DNA from: Nannocystaceae bacterium
Lineage (GTDB): Bacteria; Myxococcota_A; Polyangia; Nannocystales; Nannocystaceae
Assembly: GCA_019694555.1 (NCBI GenBank)
Contig: JAIBBS010000042.1
Span: forward strand, 1-51,559
DNA: 51,559 bases
Direction of reading: 5' to 3'
In this document: positions 1 to 8,766 of the stretch, in pieces
How the letters are laid out: every line of letters begins with the position of its first letter
Numbering within the stretch: the stretch's first letter is position 1
Notes under the pieces: model-generated
What the model saw: the letters and a program-made list of their open reading frames with translations, nothing else
What the model was told of the DNA's origin: nothing
Databases searched by the model: none
Program-made: the position numbers and the translations under genes

Positions 1-119
1 CCGCTGCTGCCGCCACCGCTGCTGCCGTCGGTCTGCGCCGAGGTGTCGCCGGCATCGTCACCGCCACACGCGAGCGCTGCGCATGCGAGGAATCCAAGGA
101 TCGCGTTCAATCGAAGCAC
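1..119 (-). CDS. Lipoprotein, N-terminal end only (cut by window edge)
   Basis: Reading leftward from a GTG at 119, the frame gives a short basic start, a hydrophobic stretch and the lipobox LACAALAC, followed by GGDDAGDTSAQTDGSSGG. That is a classic lipoprotein signal peptide with the flexible Ser/Gly/Asp spacer seen in the other lipoproteins of this window. The rest of the gene lies outside the window, so the function cannot be stated. It is divergent from the next gene; the roughly 130 bp between them probably hold both promoters. Confidence 0.6.
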   Translation of the reverse strand, partial: MLRLNAILGFLACAALACGGDDAGDTSAQTDGSSGGGSS

Positions 120-248
120 AGGTCACCATCGTCGGCGCGGGGCGCCGGCCGTGTCCCGTCGATGGCGCGAGCGGGCCGGATCCATCGCCGACCGACCGCC
201 GCCTCGCGCGGACCCTGTCACGAACGCGCGCGTCGCCGTCCGCCGGAG

Positions 249-1736
249 GTGCTCTCCGTTCGGCTCCGCATTCACTGCGCGTTGTTGTCTGGGCCTTGCG
301 CCTGCATGGCGGAGGCGCGCGACGGCGACCTCGTCGCCAGCGCCGCCGATCCCATCGTCTTCGCCGGCCAGGTGTCGTCGCCGGGTCAGCTCGTCGAGCT
401 CGAGGCCGGACCCACCGCGGCGGGTCCGTTCTCGGCGTGGCCCGGCGCGTCGACGAACGCCAGCAACGCCGGCGTGCCGCTGCCGCTGGGCGATCGCGGC
501 GAGCTGTGGCTGTACCCGTGGCAGCTCGAGACCACGATCCCCGCGCCGCTGTGGGGCATCGGCCTCGGACCCGCGCGATGCGAGCGCGAAGAGACCTACG
601 TGCGCGTGACCGCGAACGGCACGCCGCTGATCACGTTCGCGGCCGCGCACGGCGGGCAGCCCGACGGTGTGCAGTGCCTGCACGACGCGCTGGCGAGCAC
701 CGGCGATCTCGTCCATTCGCTGGCGAACTGTGCCTCGAGCAGCGACACCGTGCGGCTCGAGGTCGCCCCGCCGCCGCACGTCGGCGACGTCGTGATCGAG
801 AATCTCGAACAGGCCGACGCGCTGGCGTGCGTGCAGGTCATCGAGGGGTCGCTGAGCGTGGCGCCGACGCTGCCTGCGACCCTCACGCTGCCCAACCTCC
901 GCGAGGTCACCGGCGACGTCACGCTGGCGCTGCCGGCGGTTCCGTACGCGCCACCCAAGGTCGACGTGCGCTGCGGCGCGCTCGCCAGCCTGTACGCCGA
1001 GATCGCCGAGGTCGCGCTGCCCGAGCTCCACACCATCGGCGGCGATCTCACGATCGTGCAGACCGCGTCGGGGATCCCGACCACGCCGGGCGAGCCCGTC
1101 GAGCTGGGCTTGCCGGCGTTGCGCGAGGTCGGTGGTGACGTCGACATCTCGTTCGAGATCCCCGCGGTCGCGCCGTGCGGCATCTCGGCCCTGGAGCAGC
1201 TCGATGGCGACCTGCGGCTGACGTACGCCACCGCGGACGTGAGCGGCAGCCTGCTCTCGTCCCTGGCGAGCGTCGCCGGTCAGGTCGAGATCAGCGGTGG
1301 CTACAGCGTGCTGAACCAGCTGCCCGCGCTGGTCGAGGCCGGATCGCTGTGGCTGCACGACACCGCGCGCTGGGTCGGAAACTCCTCGCTCGATGCACTC
1401 GCGCGGGTCGACGGCGACGTCGTGATCGAGTCCTTGGGGCACGAGGGTCCGCTGCTGCCGTCGTTGTGGCGCGCGGGTGCGTTGGCGTTGGTGCAGGTCG
1501 ACGTCGTCGCCCTTGCCGAGCTCGGCGATGCCCCGCTGGTGCTCGACGGGCTCTCGCTGCAGAGCAACACCGCGCTGGTCGATCTGCTGGGGGCCGTGGC
1601 GTTGCAGCCCGACGCGCCGCTGTCGCTCGCGGACAACCCCGCGCTGGACGCGGCTGCGGTGTGCAGCCTCGTCGACGAACAGGCCGCGCTCGGTTGGGTC
1701 GGCGCCGCCTCGCTCGGTGGCGTGGTGTGTCCGTGA
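249..1736 (+). CDS. Secreted or surface protein with receptor-L-domain-like repeats
   Basis: About 495 residues. After a short Cys-containing leader (LLSGPCAC) the protein holds at least eight irregular copies of a strand motif of the form V-x-G-D-V/L-x-I/L, for example VGDVVIENL, VTGDVTLAL, IGGDLTIV, VGGDVDIS, LDGDLRLTY and VDGDVVIES. The spacing of tens of residues resembles the receptor L-domain/LRR-type solenoid found in surface proteins. No catalytic motif is visible. The start is uncertain: GTG 249 gives the most signal-peptide-like N-terminus, but an in-frame ATG at 162 and an ATG at 306 are alternatives. It converges with the lipoprotein gene ending at 1780. A ligand-binding or adhesive role is only an inference. 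Confidence 0.65.
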   Translation: MLSVRLRIHCALLSGPCACMAEARDGDLVASAADPIVFAGQVSSPGQLVELEAGPTAAGPFSAWPGASTNASNAGVPLPLGDRGELWLYPWQLETTIPAPLWGIGLGPARCEREETYVRVTANGTPLITFAAAHGGQPDGVQCLHDALASTGDLVHSLANCASSSDTVRLEVAPPPHVGDVVIENLEQADALACVQVIEGSLSVAPTLPATLTLPNLREVTGDVTLALPAVPYAPPKVDVRCGALASLYAEIAEVALPELHTIGGDLTIVQTASGIPTTPGEPVELGLPALREVGGDVDISFEIPAVAPCGISALEQLDGDLRLTYATADVSGSLLSSLASVAGQVEISGGYSVLNQLPALVEAGSLWLHDTARWVGNSSLDALARVDGDVVIESLGHEGPLLPSLWRAGALALVQVDVVALAELGDAPLVLDGLSLQSNTALVDLLGAVALQPDAPLSLADNPALDAAAVCSLVDEQAALGWVGAASLGGVVCP

Positions 1737-1779
1737 CGTCCGCCGACGAGGCCGTGCCCGGTCGATGGAGCTGCGACCC

Positions 1780-2859
1780 TCAGTCGCCGCACTGCTCACG
1801 GCGCGCGCGCCAGCGCCCGGCCTTGCGATCGAAGATCGTCCGACAGCCGAGCTCGTGCTCCGGCGAGGTCCGGGCACGCAGCTGATCGGCGACGCCGTCG
1901 CCGTCGAGGTCGATCGCGAGCTCGAGCGCGTCCGCGGGCACCGGCAGCGCACCCGTGAGGCTGCCGCGATCGACCAGCGCGAGCTTCGGTCGCGCCGAGG
2001 CGGGGTAGACGCCCGCGGCGTCGAACGGAAACTCCTCGCGGCGGCCGGCGTCGGCGGGCGCGGCCAGCAGCGCCGCGTCGTCGCTGGGTTCGAGCTCGAT
2101 GTGGACGCCGGTCGAGACCGCGAGGCTCTCGATCGCGACGATGCGTCGCTCGAGCGCGTGGCCGCCCGGCAGTGCGACGCGCACGAGCCCGCCGAGCAGC
2201 GGACGCCGATCGACGAAGGCACCGAACTCGGTGCGGGTCCACGGCGCGATCTCGTTGCCGCTTGCGTCGCGCGTGGCCGAGCGGCGCCAGATCTCGATCG
2301 CGACGATCTCGGCCGTGCGCGGTGCGGGCGGCGGGCTGCAGCTGTACGCGTAGCGAAAGCGCAGCGTCTCGTCGGCGCTCGCCGGCACGACGTCGACCGT
2401 GCTCGTGCGTCCCTGTTCATCGAAGCCGTACACCAGCGGCTGCGCGTCGTCGGCGAACTGCGCGATCACGGTCTGGCCGTCCTGCCGACCGCCGGCAGCG
2501 AGCAGGGTCTCGCGTGCGACCGGCACCGGCGCTGCGATCGGCTCGCGTGGGCCGGCGTAGTCGCGGCCGAAGTGCTCGGTCCAACGCGGGATCGTGCGCT
2601 CGATCGTCAGCGGGCGATCGCGCTCGTCGGTGTCGGCGAGCGTGACCAGCACGCTCGCCTCGCAGGGCGCGAGCACTTGCGCGGCGGCGAAGCGCGGCGG
2701 CGCCTCGGGCTTCGGTGGCGGCGCGGCGGGCTCGCGCGGGCTCGCGGCCGCCGGCGTTGCGGTCAGCGGTGGCGTCGGGACCTCGCCGGGTTCCGAGGGC
2801 TGGCGCGCCGGCGTACAGCCGAGCGCGAAGAACAGCAGCAGGCCACGGGACGCGTGCAT
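1780..2859 (-). CDS. Lipoprotein with Pro/Ala-rich spacer and a calcium-loop-like segment
   Basis: 359 residues starting at ATG 2859. The signal peptide ends in the lipobox FALGC (Cys15) and is followed by a Pro/Ala-rich spacer of about 50 residues (PSEPGEVPTPPL, PPPKPEAPP). The rest is a mixed alpha/beta protein with no family I recognise. Near the C-terminus is DLDGDGVAD, which resembles an EF-hand-type or FG-GAP calcium loop. The reading frame is open further upstream to 3174, but that part reads as antisense of the neighbouring gene, so the lipoprotein start is preferred. It lies 74 bp downstream of the AttH/CrtC-like gene on the same strand and may be cotranscribed with it. Confidence 0.7.
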   Translation of the reverse strand: MHASRGLLLFFALGCTPARQPSEPGEVPTPPLTATPAAASPREPAAPPPKPEAPPRFAAAQVLAPCEASVLVTLADTDERDRPLTIERTIPRWTEHFGRDYAGPREPIAAPVPVARETLLAAGGRQDGQTVIAQFADDAQPLVYGFDEQGRTSTVDVVPASADETLRFRYAYSCSPPPAPRTAEIVAIEIWRRSATRDASGNEIAPWTRTEFGAFVDRRPLLGGLVRVALPGGHALERRIVAIESLAVSTGVHIELEPSDDAALLAAPADAGRREEFPFDAAGVYPASARPKLALVDRGSLTGALPVPADALELAIDLDGDGVADQLRARTSPEHELGCRTIFDRKAGRWRARREQCGD

Positions 2860-2933
2860 GTCCGGGCTCGACGCGCGAGCCGTGCGGCTGCGTTCCAGCC
2901 CGCGGCCGCCGACGAGCACGGCTGGGCGCGCGC

Positions 2934-4193
2934 TCACGCGCCGACGGTGATCTTGTCCGAGAGCGCCAGCACCTTCTGCGTGCGCTCGTCGTCCATGCGG
3001 CTGGCCTGCAGCACCTCGCTGACCGAGGCGAACGTGCGGCCGGTGTGCGGATCGAGCACGCCCGGCGCGAAGCGCAGGTAGAACGGCCAGGTGTCGACGT
3101 TGTTGGAGACGCGGTGCTCGATGTCGAAGTTGCGCGTCGAGCCGCCGCTGGTCTGTGCACGCAGGTTGATCCATCGCGGGTACGGCACGTCTTGGCCCTG
3201 GATGCCCAGGCGGCAGCCGTCGGCGAAGTTGATGTGCTCGTCGCCTGCGGTCGACAGCGGCGGCTTGCCTGCGACCGGCACCAGTGCGCTCGGGGTGCCA
3301 CCGCCGCCGGGCACGTCGACGAGGATGGGCGAGGGTTGCGTGCTGGTGCCGAGCACGTCGAAGAACAGCACGCGGTCGCGCGGTCGCACGTCACCACCGC
3401 GCGCACCGGTCGGCACGCGGCCCCAGTACCAGCGGCGGATCTGGCGATAGACCAGGTCCGCGCCCCACTGGTGGTCGTGGTATCCGCCGTGCCCCGCGAC
3501 GTTGGCGCGCGCGCGCAGCAGCTGCTTCATCGCGCCACCGACCCGCTCGCGCTGCACCACGCACGACTCCACGAACGTCGAGGGGTTGGGCATCACGCAC
3601 GCCCAGTGGTGGCGCACGCCGCCCTGATCGAGCAACACCGCCTCGTGCGGCTGGAAGCCGTCGGTGTCGGGCGTGAACGTGACGTCGAGGTCGATCCTGA
3701 GCTTGCGCGGCGTCGCGCCGACCAGGGCCATGCCGCCGTGGTGGACGCGCAGGGTGTACGTGCCGTTGAAGTTCTGCACGAACGACGAGTCGCCGAAGAT
3801 CAGGCGCACCGAGGGATCGCCGGGGCGCGACACCTGCACGCGCGTGCCGATGTCGGCCTTGGGGAAGCGTGCGATCAGCAGCGCGATGTTCTTGCGCGCC
3901 TGCACATCGACGACGTAGCTGGCGACGCCGGCGAAGTGCGCCGGGTTGGTGCCGTACTTCGCGTAGTAGTCGACCTTGGGCGACTTGTAGTGCTGGTACG
4001 CGAGCAGCCGGTGGGGATCCATTCCGTGCGGGAAGTGGAAGCTCGTGATCACGCGGTAGGGCTTGCCGTCGCCGTCGACGAGCTCGACCTCGAAGTACCA
4101 CCACTCGTAGTGCTGGTGCGCCGGCGAGAGCACGACCGGGGTCTGCGCGTGGCGATGGTCGGGTGTGAGTGGCTCGATCGTCCGGATCGGCAT
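2934..4193 (-). CDS. AttH/CrtC-like lipocalin-domain protein
   Basis: 419 residues from ATG 4193. Residues 30-35 are EWWYFE, the hallmark of the AttH/CrtC superfamily (two lipocalin-like barrels). Further conserved-looking blocks are HHWACVMPNPS, GYHDHQWGADL and RWYWGRV. The superfamily includes carotenoid 1,2-hydratases (CrtC) and AttH-like proteins of unknown chemistry. The context, 2 kb from a carotenoid cluster that already has a more canonical crtC, makes a second lipid or carotenoid-modifying hydratase possible but unproven. No signal peptide is evident. Transcription is divergent from the ada gene across about 160 bp. I am sure of the superfamily and unsure of the substrate. Confidence 0.75.
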   Translation of the reverse strand: MPIRTIEPLTPDHRHAQTPVVLSPAHQHYEWWYFEVELVDGDGKPYRVITSFHFPHGMDPHRLLAYQHYKSPKVDYYAKYGTNPAHFAGVASYVVDVQARKNIALLIARFPKADIGTRVQVSRPGDPSVRLIFGDSSFVQNFNGTYTLRVHHGGMALVGATPRKLRIDLDVTFTPDTDGFQPHEAVLLDQGGVRHHWACVMPNPSTFVESCVVQRERVGGAMKQLLRARANVAGHGGYHDHQWGADLVYRQIRRWYWGRVPTGARGGDVRPRDRVLFFDVLGTSTQPSPILVDVPGGGGTPSALVPVAGKPPLSTAGDEHINFADGCRLGIQGQDVPYPRWINLRAQTSGGSTRNFDIEHRVSNNVDTWPFYLRFAPGVLDPHTGRTFASVSEVLQASRMDDERTQKVLALSDKITVGA

Positions 4194-4238
4194 GTCCCTT
4201 CATCTTCGCCCGAAACCCGCGCCGACGCACGCACGCGA

Positions 4239-4267
4239 GGACAGCGCGCCGGCGCCGAGGCTACGAT
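4239..4267 (+). promoter_or_regulatory. Possible promoter of the ada gene
   Basis: TACGAT at 4262-4267 matches four of six bases of a -10 box. It is preceded 18 bp upstream by AGGACA (4238-4243), which keeps the GACA part of a -35 box. The Ada start codon follows at 4356. The weak -35 makes this a tentative call. Confidence 0.3.
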
Positions 4268-4355
4268 CGCGGATGGCGACCCGCACACGGTGTCCGAATT
4301 GCCGAGCAAGCCGCGGAGTGTCGTGGCGCCACGGGTCCGCCACCATCTGCACACG

Positions 4356-5450
4356 ATGCAGCCCGGCAACGCCACCTCCCGCCCAGGTCCGACTGCCCGC
4401 GCTGCGGCGACCCGCGCCGATCCGCGCTGGGCCGCGGTCGTGTCGCGCGACCCGCACGCCGACGGACGCTTCGTCTACGCGGTCGCGACCACCGGCGTGT
4501 ACTGCCACCCGTCGTGCGCCGCCCGCCCGCCGCTGCCGCAGAACGTGTCGTTCTTCGCGGATGCCGCGGCGGCGGAGCGCGCGGGCTTCCGCGCGTGCAA
4601 GCGTTGCCGCGCCGACGCCCCGGCGCCTGCGGTCCGTCGTGCGGAGGTGGTCGCGCGGCTGTGCCGGTTGATCGAGGCCAGCGACGACACCCCGAGTCTC
4701 GCGACGCTGGCGCGCAGCGCGGGCATGAGCCCGCACCACACCCATCGCCTGTTCAAGTCGATCACCGGCGTCACGCCGCGCGCGTACGCGGCGGCGCACC
4801 GCGACGGCCGCGTGCGCGCGGCGTTGGTCACCGCGCCCACGATCACCACCGCGATCCACGACGCGGGCTTCGGCTCGTCGGCGCGCTTCTACGAGCGCGC
4901 CGACGCGGTGCTGGGCATGACCCCGCGACAGTTCCGCGAGGGTGGACGCGACGTCGAGATCCGCTACGCGATCGCGGCGTGCTCGCTGGGCGCGGTACTC
5001 GTCGCGACCAGCGATCGCGGCGTCTGTGCGATCCTGCTGGGTGACGATCGCGACGCACTGGTCCGCGAGCTCGCGCAACGCTTCGCGCGCGCACGCCTGG
5101 TCGGCGACGACCGCGGTCACGCCGACGTGGTCGAGCGCGTGGTCGCCATGGTCGAGGACCCGCGGCGGGCCACCGCGCTGCCGCTCGACATCCGCGGCAC
5201 CGCGTTCCAGCGCCGGGTGTGGCAGGCACTCGCGCGGATCCCCGCCGGCGAGACCCGCACCTACGCCGAGATCGCCGCGGCCGTCGACGCGCCCGCGTCG
5301 GCGCGCGCGGTGGCGCGGGCCTGCGCCGCGAACCCGCTCGCGGTCGCGATCCCCTGCCACCGCGTGATCCGCCAGGACGGCGGGCACGCCGGCTATCGCT
5401 GGGGGCTCGCGCGCAAGCGGGCGCTGCTCGAGCGCGAAGGCGGCACGTGA
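4356..5450 (+). CDS. ada: Ada: bifunctional methylphosphotriester-sensing regulator and O6-alkylguanine-DNA methyltransferase
   Basis: 364 residues, close to the 354 of E. coli Ada. Order of domains: an N-terminal zinc domain with four cysteines (GVYCHPSC and ACKRC) that accepts methyl groups from DNA phosphotriesters; an AraC-type helix-turn-helix region (LATLARSAGMSPHHTHRLFK, then FGSSARFYERADAVLGMTP); and a C-terminal alkyltransferase domain with the IPCHRVI active site near residue 335. In known Ada proteins the methylated N-terminus activates transcription of repair genes, so self-activation is likely here. ATG 4356 is chosen because it gives a short N-terminal extension; the frame is open far upstream but is antisense there. 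No alkB or alkA neighbour is present. Confidence 0.93.
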   Translation: MQPGNATSRPGPTARAAATRADPRWAAVVSRDPHADGRFVYAVATTGVYCHPSCAARPPLPQNVSFFADAAAAERAGFRACKRCRADAPAPAVRRAEVVARLCRLIEASDDTPSLATLARSAGMSPHHTHRLFKSITGVTPRAYAAAHRDGRVRAALVTAPTITTAIHDAGFGSSARFYERADAVLGMTPRQFREGGRDVEIRYAIAACSLGAVLVATSDRGVCAILLGDDRDALVRELAQRFARARLVGDDRGHADVVERVVAMVEDPRRATALPLDIRGTAFQRRVWQALARIPAGETRTYAEIAAAVDAPASARAVARACAANPLAVAIPCHRVIRQDGGHAGYRWGLARKRALLEREGGT

Positions 5451-5481
5451 TCGCAGGCGCCGGGTCGCCGACGTGGCGCGG

Positions 5482-6156
5482 TCACGACTCCGCGTCGACC
5501 GGCCAGCCCTGCGCGAACAGCTGCGCGCAGGTCGTGCCCGGCGCGACCTCGGTGTACGCGAACGGCCCGCGCACGACGTCGGTGGTGTCCTCCGCCACCG
5601 CCGACAGGCAGCGGCCGCGCGCGCCCAGGACCTTCTGGTGCACCTTGACCTTCGCGCGGCCGAAGAAGCGGCTGCTGTCGAAGCGGGCCTGGGCCATGCT
5701 CAGCGAGCGGTTGGCGACGTACAGATCGCCCGCGCACACCGGCGCGTCGACCTCGACCGTCATGCCGGGGTGTCCGTCGTCGTCGACGTCCTCCTCGCCC
5801 CAACGCACCTCGGAGCTGGCGGCGTAGCGCACGCCGTCGGTGCCGGCCTCGAAGCGCACCTGCGAGCGCGGCAGCGCGCTGGCGTCCATCGAGACCCGCG
5901 CGCCGCCGACCTCGTCGAAGCGCACCGCGCACGCGATCTGCGACAGCACCACCGCGGTGCCGTCGAAGCGCACGCGCGCGAGCAGCAGCGACTCGGAGCG
6001 TGTCGTGACCTCGCCGCGAAAGGGGATCTCGCGGCGGCCGTAGCTGACCTGGTGGCCGGCCCACGTCACGGGCGCGCTGTCGTCGAGCACGAGGCGCCCG
6101 GTCGGCGACCAGGCCAGGGTCGCCGCGAGTTGCAGCGCCGGCAGCAGGGTGGGCAT
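5482..6156 (-). CDS. Hypothetical protein beside the carotenoid genes, probably exported
   Basis: 224 residues from ATG 6156, preceded by a GGAG-type ribosome binding site. The N-terminus (MPTLLPALQLAATLAW) is short and hydrophobic and could be a signal peptide. The body is predicted to be mostly beta strand, with an acidic DVDDDGHPG loop and a few cysteines (IACAV, DAPVCAG, GARGRC). I do not recognise the family. It is divergent from crtI, and the two promoters share overlapping -35 elements at 6202-6208, so coordinated control with carotenoid synthesis is conceivable. It converges with ada, 31 bp apart. Confidence 0.6.
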   Translation of the reverse strand: MPTLLPALQLAATLAWSPTGRLVLDDSAPVTWAGHQVSYGRREIPFRGEVTTRSESLLLARVRFDGTAVVLSQIACAVRFDEVGGARVSMDASALPRSQVRFEAGTDGVRYAASSEVRWGEEDVDDDGHPGMTVEVDAPVCAGDLYVANRSLSMAQARFDSSRFFGRAKVKVHQKVLGARGRCLSAVAEDTTDVVRGPFAYTEVAPGTTCAQLFAQGWPVDAES

Positions 6157-6180
6157 GGTGGGTCTCGCTCTCCGTCGGGG

Positions 6181-6208
6181 AAGCTAGCGGGTGTCCAGGG
6201 CTTGTCAA
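6181..6208 (-). promoter_or_regulatory. Sigma-70-type promoter of the gene starting at 6156
   Basis: On the minus strand TTGACA (plus-strand 6203-6208) is followed after 16 bp by TAGCTT (plus-strand 6181-6186). Transcription would start near 6174, leaving a leader of about 18 nt with a GGAG before ATG 6156. The layout (TTTGAC, TGGACA inside the spacer, GCTAG at the -10) is nearly the same as the crtE promoter at 13086-13113. Confidence 0.6.
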
Positions 6209-6229
6209 AGGTTGAACCTCCCGCAAGCT
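6202..6229 (+). promoter_or_regulatory. Possible crtI promoter and operator region
   Basis: TTGTCA at 6202-6207 could be a -35 box, with a poor -10 (CAAGCT, 6224-6229) 16 bp further on. Initiation would then fall at or next to the GTG at 6237. The -35 overlaps the opposite-strand TTGACA in the palindrome TTGTCAA, and GGTTGAACC (6210-6218) is a perfect odd palindrome. This looks like a regulated site where one bound factor could affect both directions. The weak -10 suggests an activator or an alternative sigma factor. Confidence 0.35.
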
Positions 6230-6230
6230 C

Positions 6231-7811
6231 GTGGCCGTGAACGCCGAACCCCGTCCCCTGCGCCCGCGCCATCGTCCCCACGCCGTCGTCATCGGCAGCG
6301 GCTTCGGCGGCCTCGCAGCCGCGGTGCGCCTGGGCGCGCGCGGTTGGGACGTGACCGTGCTCGAGCGCCGCGACCAGCCCGGCGGCCGCGCGTACGTCTA
6401 CCGCCAGGACGGCTTCGTGTTCGACGGCGGGCCCACCGTGATCACCGCGCCGTTCCTGTTCGAGGAGCTGTGGGCGCTGTGCGGCCGACGCCTCGCCGAC
6501 GACGTCGAGCTGCGTCCGGTCACGCCGTTTTATCGCATCCGTTTCCACGACGGCCAGCAGTTCGACTACACCGGCGACCCCGAGGCCATGCGCCGCGAGG
6601 TCGCTGCGCTCGCGCCCGGCGACGTCGCCGGCTACGAGCGCTTCCTCGACATGAGCCGTCGCATCTACGAGGTCGGCTTCGAGCAGCTGGCACACCTGCC
6701 GTTTTCGAGCTGGACCGACATGGCGCGCATCGTGCCGGAGATGATGCGGCTCAAGAGCTATCGCACCGTCTACGGTCTGGTCTCGTCGTACGTGCGCAAC
6801 GAGCGGTTGCGGCAGGTGCTGTCGTTCCACCCGCTGTTGGTCGGCGGCAACCCCTTCGAGACCACGTCGATCTACTCGCTGATCTGTCACCTCGAGCGCC
6901 GCTTCGGCGTGTGGTTCGCGATGGGCGGCACCGGTGCGCTGGTGCGCGGGCTGGTGGGCCTGATCGAGGGGCAGGGCAATCGCGTCCGCTGCAACGTCGA
7001 GGTCTCGCGCATCGACGTGGTCGACGGTCGCGCGCGCGGCGTGGTGCTGGCCGACGGCAGCCGCATCGACGCCGACATCGTGATCTCCAACGCCGACGCC
7101 GGCTTCACCTACAAGCACCTGCTGCCGGCCGAGTCGCGCAAGCACTGGACCGACGCGAAGGTCGACCGCGCGCGCTACTCGATGAGCCTGTTCGTGTGGT
7201 ACTTCGGCGCCAAGCAGCGCTTCGACGACGTCGCGCACCACACCATCTTGCTCGGGCCCCGCTACAAGCCGCTGTTGCAGGACATCTTCCGCAACAAGCG
7301 CCTGGCCGACGACTTCAGCCTCTACCTGCACCGCCCGACCGCGACCGATCCGTCGCTGGCGCCCGCGGGCCACGACGGCTTCTACGTGCTCTCGCCGGTG
7401 CCGCACCTCGACGCCGACGTCGACTGGACCGCAATGGCCGAGCCCTACCGCCAGAAGATCGAGCGCTTCCTCGACTCGACGATCCTGCCGGGGTTGTCGC
7501 GTTCGCTGGTCAGCTCGCACATGCTGACGCCGCTGGGCTTCCGCGACGATCTGCTCTCGCTCAAGGGCGCCGCGTTCGGCATGGAGCCGGTGCTGCTGCA
7601 GAGCGCGTACTTCCGGCCGCACAACCACAGCGAGGACATCGACGGGCTCTACCTCGTCGGCGCGGGCACGCACCCCGGCGCGGGCGTGCCGGGTGTGCTC
7701 TCTTCGGCGCGCGTGCTCGACCGCCTCGTGCCCGACGCGAGCACCGTGCTCGCGGCCGCGCCGATGGCCCCGCCGTTGCCGGAGGTGGCGCGTGCCCACG
7801 ACGCCGCGTGA
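6231..7811 (+). CDS. crtI: Phytoene desaturase CrtI
   Basis: 526 residues. An FAD-binding Rossmann motif (VIGSGFGG, about residues 20-27) follows a short Arg/Pro-rich start. The dimension-typical segments RVYVYRQDGFVFDGGPTV-like and the C-terminal LYLVGAGTHPGAGVPGV match bacterial CrtI desaturases that convert phytoene to lycopene or neurosporene at the membrane. It is the first gene of a rightward operon: crtB starts 20 bp before the crtI stop. The start is GTG 6231; GTG 6237, two codons later, is equally possible and would suit a leaderless transcript. The cluster holds a second, divergent desaturase-like gene (crtD), so this one is assigned the early phytoene step by its pairing with crtB. 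Confidence 0.9.
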   Translation: MAVNAEPRPLRPRHRPHAVVIGSGFGGLAAAVRLGARGWDVTVLERRDQPGGRAYVYRQDGFVFDGGPTVITAPFLFEELWALCGRRLADDVELRPVTPFYRIRFHDGQQFDYTGDPEAMRREVAALAPGDVAGYERFLDMSRRIYEVGFEQLAHLPFSSWTDMARIVPEMMRLKSYRTVYGLVSSYVRNERLRQVLSFHPLLVGGNPFETTSIYSLICHLERRFGVWFAMGGTGALVRGLVGLIEGQGNRVRCNVEVSRIDVVDGRARGVVLADGSRIDADIVISNADAGFTYKHLLPAESRKHWTDAKVDRARYSMSLFVWYFGAKQRFDDVAHHTILLGPRYKPLLQDIFRNKRLADDFSLYLHRPTATDPSLAPAGHDGFYVLSPVPHLDADVDWTAMAEPYRQKIERFLDSTILPGLSRSLVSSHMLTPLGFRDDLLSLKGAAFGMEPVLLQSAYFRPHNHSEDIDGLYLVGAGTHPGAGVPGVLSSARVLDRLVPDASTVLAAAPMAPPLPEVARAHDAA

Positions 7812-8766
7812 GGCGCTGGTGCCCGTGCGCGCCGACGCCGGCGCGCTGGCACGACAGCAGCGCGACGACGATCGTGCCTGTCGTCGGGCGCTCGCGGCCG
7901 GCTCGCGCAGCTTCGCGACCGCGGCGCTGCTGCTGCCGCGTCGCCTGCGGCGCGCGACCGCGGCGTGGTACGCGTTCTGCCGCCACGCCGACGACGTCAT
8001 CGATCTCGGGGACGACCCCGGCGCGGCGCTGATCGAGCTGCACGCGCTGCTCGATCGGGTCTACGCCGGGCGTCCGGCCGAGGTGCCGCTCGAGCGCGCG
8101 CTGGCGCGCTGCGTGGGCGAGCACGGCATCGCCCGCGCGGTGCCCGACGCGTTGCTCGAGGGCTTCGCGTGGGACGCCACCGGCCGCACGGTCGAGGACG
8201 AGGACGCGCTGCTGGCCTACGCGGTGCGCGTGGCCTCCACCGTCGGCGTGGCCATGACCGCGATCATGGGCGTGCGCAGCCGCGACGCGCTGGCGCGCGC
8301 CTGCGATCTCGGCGTCGCCATGCAGCTGACCAACATCGCGCGCGACGTCGGCGAGGACGCGCGGCGCGGTCGCGTGTACCTGCCGAACACCTGGCTCGAC
8401 GAGGCCGGCATCGATCGCGCGGCCCTGCTCGCGAACCCCAGTCACGGACCCGCGCTCGCCTCGGTGGTCGCACGCACGCTGACGCTGGCCGATCGCTTCT
8501 ACGACGCGGCCGCGCCGGGCATCGCGTTGCTGCCGCGCGACTGCCGACCGGCGATCGCGGCCGCGCGCTCGATCTACGCCGACATCGGCCGCGACCTGCG
8601 GGAGCACGGCTGTGACGCGGTCGGCCGCCGCGCCCACACCAGCGCGTGGCGCAAGCTGCAGCTGCTCGCGCGCGCGTGGTTGCGGCCGCTGCCGGTCGCG
8701 ACGGCCGCGGACGCCGAGGTGCTGGCGCAGGCCCGCGCGCTGGTGGAGGCCGGAGCCGCGCCGTGA
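7792..8766 (+). CDS. crtB: Phytoene synthase CrtB
   Basis: 324 residues from GTG 7792. The two magnesium-binding Asp-rich motifs of squalene/phytoene synthases are clear: HADDVID at residues 65-71 and DLGVAMQLTNIARDVGED starting near 172. The enzyme joins two geranylgeranyl diphosphates head to head to make phytoene. Its start overlaps the end of crtI by 20 bp and its TGA overlaps the GTG of the acyltransferase gene, so the three genes are translationally coupled. The substrate would come from the crtE product at 13123. Confidence 0.92.
   Translation: MPTTPREALVPVRADAGALARQQRDDDRACRRALAAGSRSFATAALLLPRRLRRATAAWYAFCRHADDVIDLGDDPGAALIELHALLDRVYAGRPAEVPLERALARCVGEHGIARAVPDALLEGFAWDATGRTVEDEDALLAYAVRVASTVGVAMTAIMGVRSRDALARACDLGVAMQLTNIARDVGEDARRGRVYLPNTWLDEAGIDRAALLANPSHGPALASVVARTLTLADRFYDAAAPGIALLPRDCRPAIAAARSIYADIGRDLREHGCDAVGRRAHTSAWRKLQLLARAWLRPLPVATAADAEVLAQARALVEAGAAP

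Noticed and set aside
123..2420. Long minus-strand open frame at the left end
   Set aside because: Arg/Ala/Gln-rich shadow of the repeat protein on the plus strand and of the lipoprotein frame; no motif or signal peptide.
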